From: an uncultured Eubacteriales bacterium
GTDB lineage: Bacteria; Bacillota; Clostridia; Oscillospirales; CAG-382
Length of the DNA stretch: 17,446 bases
Assembly: GCA_934444485.1 (NCBI GenBank)
Contig: CAKSCN010000033.1
Location: 1-17,446 of the forward strand
Direction of reading: 5' to 3'
Shown here: positions 14,707 to 17,446 of the stretch, in pieces
Layout of the letters: each line of letters opens with the position of its first letter
How positions within the stretch are numbered: the first letter of the stretch is position 1
The notes under the pieces: model-generated
What the model was told of the DNA's origin: nothing
Databases searched by the model: none
Seen by the model: the letters and a program-made list of their open reading frames with translations, nothing else
Made by a program: the position numbers and the translations under genes

Positions 14707-14739
14707 CTTGCAAAAAACTGACTTTCGCTTGCAAAAAAC
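14707..14739 (+). promoter_or_regulatory. 12-bp direct repeat upstream of the fucosidase promoter
   Basis: CTTGCAAAAAAC occurs at 14707-14718 and again at 14728-14739, exactly 21 bp start to start (two helical turns). The second copy ends 21 bp before the -35 box. The spacing and position suit a direct-repeat activator such as an AraC-family protein, but no such regulator is in the window. Confidence 0.5.
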
Positions 14740-14760
14740 AAACCGTTTCCGAAGAACCTA

Positions 14761-14789
14761 TTGACACGTCATTCACCGTATGATAGAAT
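14761..14789 (+). promoter_or_regulatory. sigma-A promoter for the GH95 gene
   Basis: Perfect -35 TTGACA at 14761-14766, a 17-bp spacer and -10 TAGAAT at 14784-14789, followed by AAGGAG at 14814-14819 and the ATG at 14828. The reading frame is open from 14780, but that start lies inside the promoter. Confidence 0.85.
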
Positions 14790-14827
14790 CGAAACGGAAG
14801 ATAAAAAAGACGCAAGGAGTGAACAAT

Positions 14828-17077
14828 ATGGCAAACGGCAAGATCCTTTACTATACAAAGCCTGCGGAGTATTTTACCGAGGCTGAGCCTCTCGGCAACG
14901 GCAGTATCGGCGCTATGGTTTACGGCGGCACAAAAAGAGAGAAGATATCTCTCAACTGCGATACCCTCTGGTCGGGCCTTCCCAAGGCAATAAAAAAAGA
15001 GGGCGCATACGAAGCGTTCCTCGAAGGTAAAAAAGCCGCTCTCGACGGCGACTACGAAAAGGCGCACAGGGTTATATCTGAGGGCTTTCTCGGCACAAAC
15101 TCCGAGGTGTATCTGCCTATGGGTACGATGTTCCTTGACTTTGCCGATGCGGAAATCACCGGCTACGAAAGGCGTCTCGACCTTGAAACCGGCGTTTTCA
15201 CCGTGTCGTATACCGCAGACGGGACGAAAATCACACGTGAATATTTCGTGTCATATCCGGACTCGGTGCTTGTCGTGAGGGTGAGTGCGGACAAGCCGAA
15301 GAGCGTGTCGTTTACGCTGTCGTTTGAGTCGAGGCTCAAAAGCTCTGTTTCGGTCGAAGGCGACACCGTTTATCTCGACGGCGAGTGTCCTTACACCTGT
15401 CACGCCGACGACCCGAGGAACGTAATGGAATACGAATACTCCGACCTTCCCGAAAAGAGGGGCGTTATGTTCCGTGCCGGCGCAAGGATAGCAACCGACG
15501 GTGAAATGAGCGAAACGGTCGGCGGCGCACCGTCACTTACCGTAAAAAATGCCGACAGTGCGGTAATAATTTTCTCGGCGAAGACCTCGTTCAACGGTTA
15601 CGACAGGCACCCGTGTCTTGAGGGGCGTGAGTACATCGTGCCGCTTGAGCGCACACTTGACGATGCGGAAGCTCTCGGCTTTGAGAAGCTCAAAAAGAAC
15701 CACGTGGACGACTACTCCGAGCTGTTTTCGAGGGTGAGACTTGACCTCGGCGAGAGCGGCAGGGAGGGTATGCCGACCGATGAAAGGCTGAAACGCTTTG
15801 CCGAGGACAGCGGCGACGTGAGTCTCTACACGCTTCTTTTCGACTTTGCACGGTATCTCACGATAGCGTCCTCAAGGAAAGGCACGCAGGCGACCTGTCT
15901 GCAAGGCATTTGGAACGAGAACATGACGCCGCCGTGGCGAAGCAACTACACCGTCAACATAAACACCGAGATGAACTACTGGTGTACGCTTATGTGCGGT
16001 CTTGACGAGTGCTTCGAGCCGCTTATCGGCTTTATGCGTGACAGGTGCGAAGCGGGAAAGGCGACGGCGTCGCACTACTACCATGCGAGAGGCACGGTAA
16101 TGCATCACAACAGCGACATATGGGCGCACACGACAGGCGTTACGAACAATGCGCAGTGGGGCTTCTGGAACGGAGCTATGGGGTGGCTCTGCCGCAACCT
16201 TTACGAATACTACGAATACATGCTCGACGAAAAATATCTTGCCGAAACAGCGTATCCGATAATGCGTGAGTCGGCTCTGTTCTACCTTGATCTTCTCACC
16301 GACAGGGGTGACGGAAAGCTTTCGGTTGTCCCGTCGACCTCGCCCGAGAATGTGTTCATTTACGGTGGCGGCAAAAGGGCGTCGGTTGCGAAGTACACGG
16401 CGATGTCGGACTCGATTGCATACGATCTTTTCAAGAACTGTCTCAGCGCCGCAAAGGTTCTCGGAATATCGGACGGATTCACGGACGAAGTCGAGGCTGC
16501 GGTTGGCAAAATGTCGCCGCTTGAGATAGGCTCTGACGGACGTCTTCTCGAATGGAACGAGGAGTTCGACGAGACCGAGATCACGCACCGTCATCTGTCG
16601 CACCTTTACGCACTCCACCCGGCACGGCTTATCACACCGGACGGCACACCCGAGCTTGCCGAAGCCTGCCGAAAGGTAATGGAACGCCGAGGTGATAACG
16701 GCACGGGCTGGAGTCTTGCATGGAAGATAAATTTTGCGGCGAGACTCGGCGAGGGCGACCATGCGTTAAGGCTTCTCAAAATGCAGCTCAATCCCGTTGC
16801 GCCCGAGATCGACTCGTGGCAGTTTACCGGCGGCACGTACCCCAACCTTTTCGATGCACATCCGCCGTTTCAGATTGACGGCAATTTCGGTGCGGCGAGC
16901 GGCATTATCGAGATGCTTATCGGGTATGGCGAAAACGGAGAATTCACGCCTCTCCCTGCGCTTCCGTCCGAGTGGGAAAGCGGAAAAATCGAGGGTATTC
17001 GCCTACGTGGCGGCAAGGTTCTCAACATGGAGTGGAGCGGCGGCAAGGTTTCAAAATGCGAAGTTCTCGAAATCTGA
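14828..17077 (+). CDS. glycoside hydrolase family 95 (alpha-L-fucosidase or alpha-L-galactosidase)
   Basis: Inverting glycosidase of the GH95 clan, 749 aa, likely removing alpha-1,2-linked L-fucose from host or plant glycans. The N-terminal beta-domain begins PAEYFTEAEPLGNGSIGAMVYGG and ISLNCDTLWSG. The (alpha/alpha)6 barrel carries NINTEMNYW (Asn377 and Asn379, matching the Asn pair that activates water in Bifidobacterium AfcA). It also has PSTSPENVF with the probable general acid Glu507, HRHLSHLYALHP, GWSLAWKINFAARL and PPFQIDGNFGAASG with Asp684. No signal peptide, so it is probably cytoplasmic and acts on imported oligosaccharides. It has its own promoter, an upstream direct repeat and a terminator, so it is a single-gene unit. 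No transporter or fucose catabolic gene is visible. Fucose versus galactose preference cannot be read from the sequence. Confidence 0.93.
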   Translation: MANGKILYYTKPAEYFTEAEPLGNGSIGAMVYGGTKREKISLNCDTLWSGLPKAIKKEGAYEAFLEGKKAALDGDYEKAHRVISEGFLGTNSEVYLPMGTMFLDFADAEITGYERRLDLETGVFTVSYTADGTKITREYFVSYPDSVLVVRVSADKPKSVSFTLSFESRLKSSVSVEGDTVYLDGECPYTCHADDPRNVMEYEYSDLPEKRGVMFRAGARIATDGEMSETVGGAPSLTVKNADSAVIIFSAKTSFNGYDRHPCLEGREYIVPLERTLDDAEALGFEKLKKNHVDDYSELFSRVRLDLGESGREGMPTDERLKRFAEDSGDVSLYTLLFDFARYLTIASSRKGTQATCLQGIWNENMTPPWRSNYTVNINTEMNYWCTLMCGLDECFEPLIGFMRDRCEAGKATASHYYHARGTVMHHNSDIWAHTTGVTNNAQWGFWNGAMGWLCRNLYEYYEYMLDEKYLAETAYPIMRESALFYLDLLTDRGDGKLSVVPSTSPENVFIYGGGKRASVAKYTAMSDSIAYDLFKNCLSAAKVLGISDGFTDEVEAAVGKMSPLEIGSDGRLLEWNEEFDETEITHRHLSHLYALHPARLITPDGTPELAEACRKVMERRGDNGTGWSLAWKINFAARLGEGDHALRLLKMQLNPVAPEIDSWQFTGGTYPNLFDAHPPFQIDGNFGAASGIIEMLIGYGENGEFTPLPALPSEWESGKIEGIRLRGGKVLNMEWSGGKVSKCEVLEI

Positions 17078-17090
17078 CGACGTACTTTCG

Positions 17091-17119
17091 AGCGGGTTGC
17101 TTCGGCGCCCGCTTTTTTT
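17091..17119 (+). terminator. rho-independent terminator of the GH95 gene
   Basis: Stem AGCGGG/CCCGCT with inner GC pairs around a TTCG loop, followed by seven T (17113-17119), 14 bp after the stop codon. Structured repeat copy D begins directly behind the T run. Confidence 0.9.
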
Positions 17120-17129
17120 ATTACGGGGC

Positions 17130-17446
17130 TTTACGAGGGGCTTACGGTGGTGTCCTTTCTTGAAAGAAAGAACCAAAGAACTTTATCCTATAGTAATTTG
17201 GAGGCAGTACCGAAGTCAGGCGCATATATGCGCGCCATAAACGCAAGCCGCCGACTTAGATGAGGCAAGACCGTGCGCAACTTTGGATATACCGTTCAAC
17301 CTCGACGAAGTCTCGGTCGAAGGTGAGTTTGGCATCAGGTTTTGTGGGGAATGTAATTTTTACCTTCTCCCGTTCCCGAAATTTGTACCTCACTTCGTTC
17401 GACGACAAATTACGGAAAGATGAGGTTTTTGGAGAGTGCGTGAATT
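17130..17446 (+). repeat. structured 3'-flanking repeat, copy D (cut by window end)
   Basis: Co-oriented with the GH95 gene and just beyond its terminator. Hairpins: 17155-17170 (CTTTCT/AGAAAG, loop TGAA); 17213-17257 (AAGTC-GGCG/CGCC-GACTT with one bulged A), containing the palindrome GCGCATATATGCGC at 17220-17233; and 17376-17415 (11-bp stem with one mismatch). The first 58 bp from 17155 match copy C exactly, while the last 77 bp (17370-17446) match copy A exactly. It is therefore a mosaic. It stops at the same internal base as copy A. Confidence 0.85.

Noticed and set aside
1..17446. Whole window as a composite transposon or linear element with terminal inverted repeats
   Set aside because: The 77-bp inverted ends are parts of a four-copy dispersed repeat and break at the same internal base. 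The contents are mostly housekeeping genes and no transposase is present. An assembly edge explains it better.
1..17446. EcoRI-fragment origin (starts AATTC, ends GAATT)
   Set aside because: The symmetry follows automatically from both ends being the same repeat sequence in opposite orientation. There is no other sign of cloning or vector sequence.

Overview
The window reads as one contig from an anaerobic Firmicute, most likely a gut clostridium of the Oscillospiraceae/Eubacteriales type. This is inferred from the gene content (Rex, type II pantothenate kinase, a YmfF/YmfH peptidase pair, a YwlE-type phosphatase, a GH95 fucosidase), strong AGGAGG ribosome sites, near-consensus sigma-A promoters, and intergenic MITE-like hairpin repeats of a kind common in that group. 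No rRNA, tRNA, CRISPR array, transposase or phage gene is visible.

Layout. The left block (363-4834) is entirely on the minus strand. It holds ymfF-ymfH (a paired M16 peptidase operon), then an intergenic cluster of DnaA-box-like sites, then rex-coaW (NADH/NAD+ sensing repressor and CoA biosynthesis). A 425-bp divergent intergenic region follows. Everything to its right is on the plus strand. First comes a membrane-anchored zinc-ribbon/beta-propeller protein with galU. Next is a 0.9-kb repeat-filled gap, then a dCMP-deaminase-like gene. Then comes ywlE-rimI-tsaD (protein phosphatase, N-acetyltransferase, tRNA t6A synthesis) and a second repeat-filled gap. Last are lgt, a Phd-like small protein and folD, followed by a GH95 alpha-L-fucosidase with its own promoter, a 12-bp direct repeat and a rho-independent terminator.

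The most unusual content lies between the genes. Four copies of a roughly 300-360-nt non-coding element (1-362 minus, 8248-8592, 12018-12325, 17130-17446) each sit directly downstream of a gene, in the same orientation as that gene. They share serial hairpins whose stems differ in sequence between copies but keep base pairing. Copies also share long identical blocks (128 bp between two of them) in mosaic combinations. A second module occurs three times, twice just upstream of a gene: a TATAAT-like box, a TTGAAGAAAAGCG hairpin and a heptamer tandem array. A third element is a symmetric MITE-like hairpin array beside the second copy of the first family. None contains a convincing gene.

The two ends of the window are a perfect 77-bp inverted repeat lying inside two copies of the first family. 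This looks like an assembly break in a multicopy repeat, not a biological element boundary.
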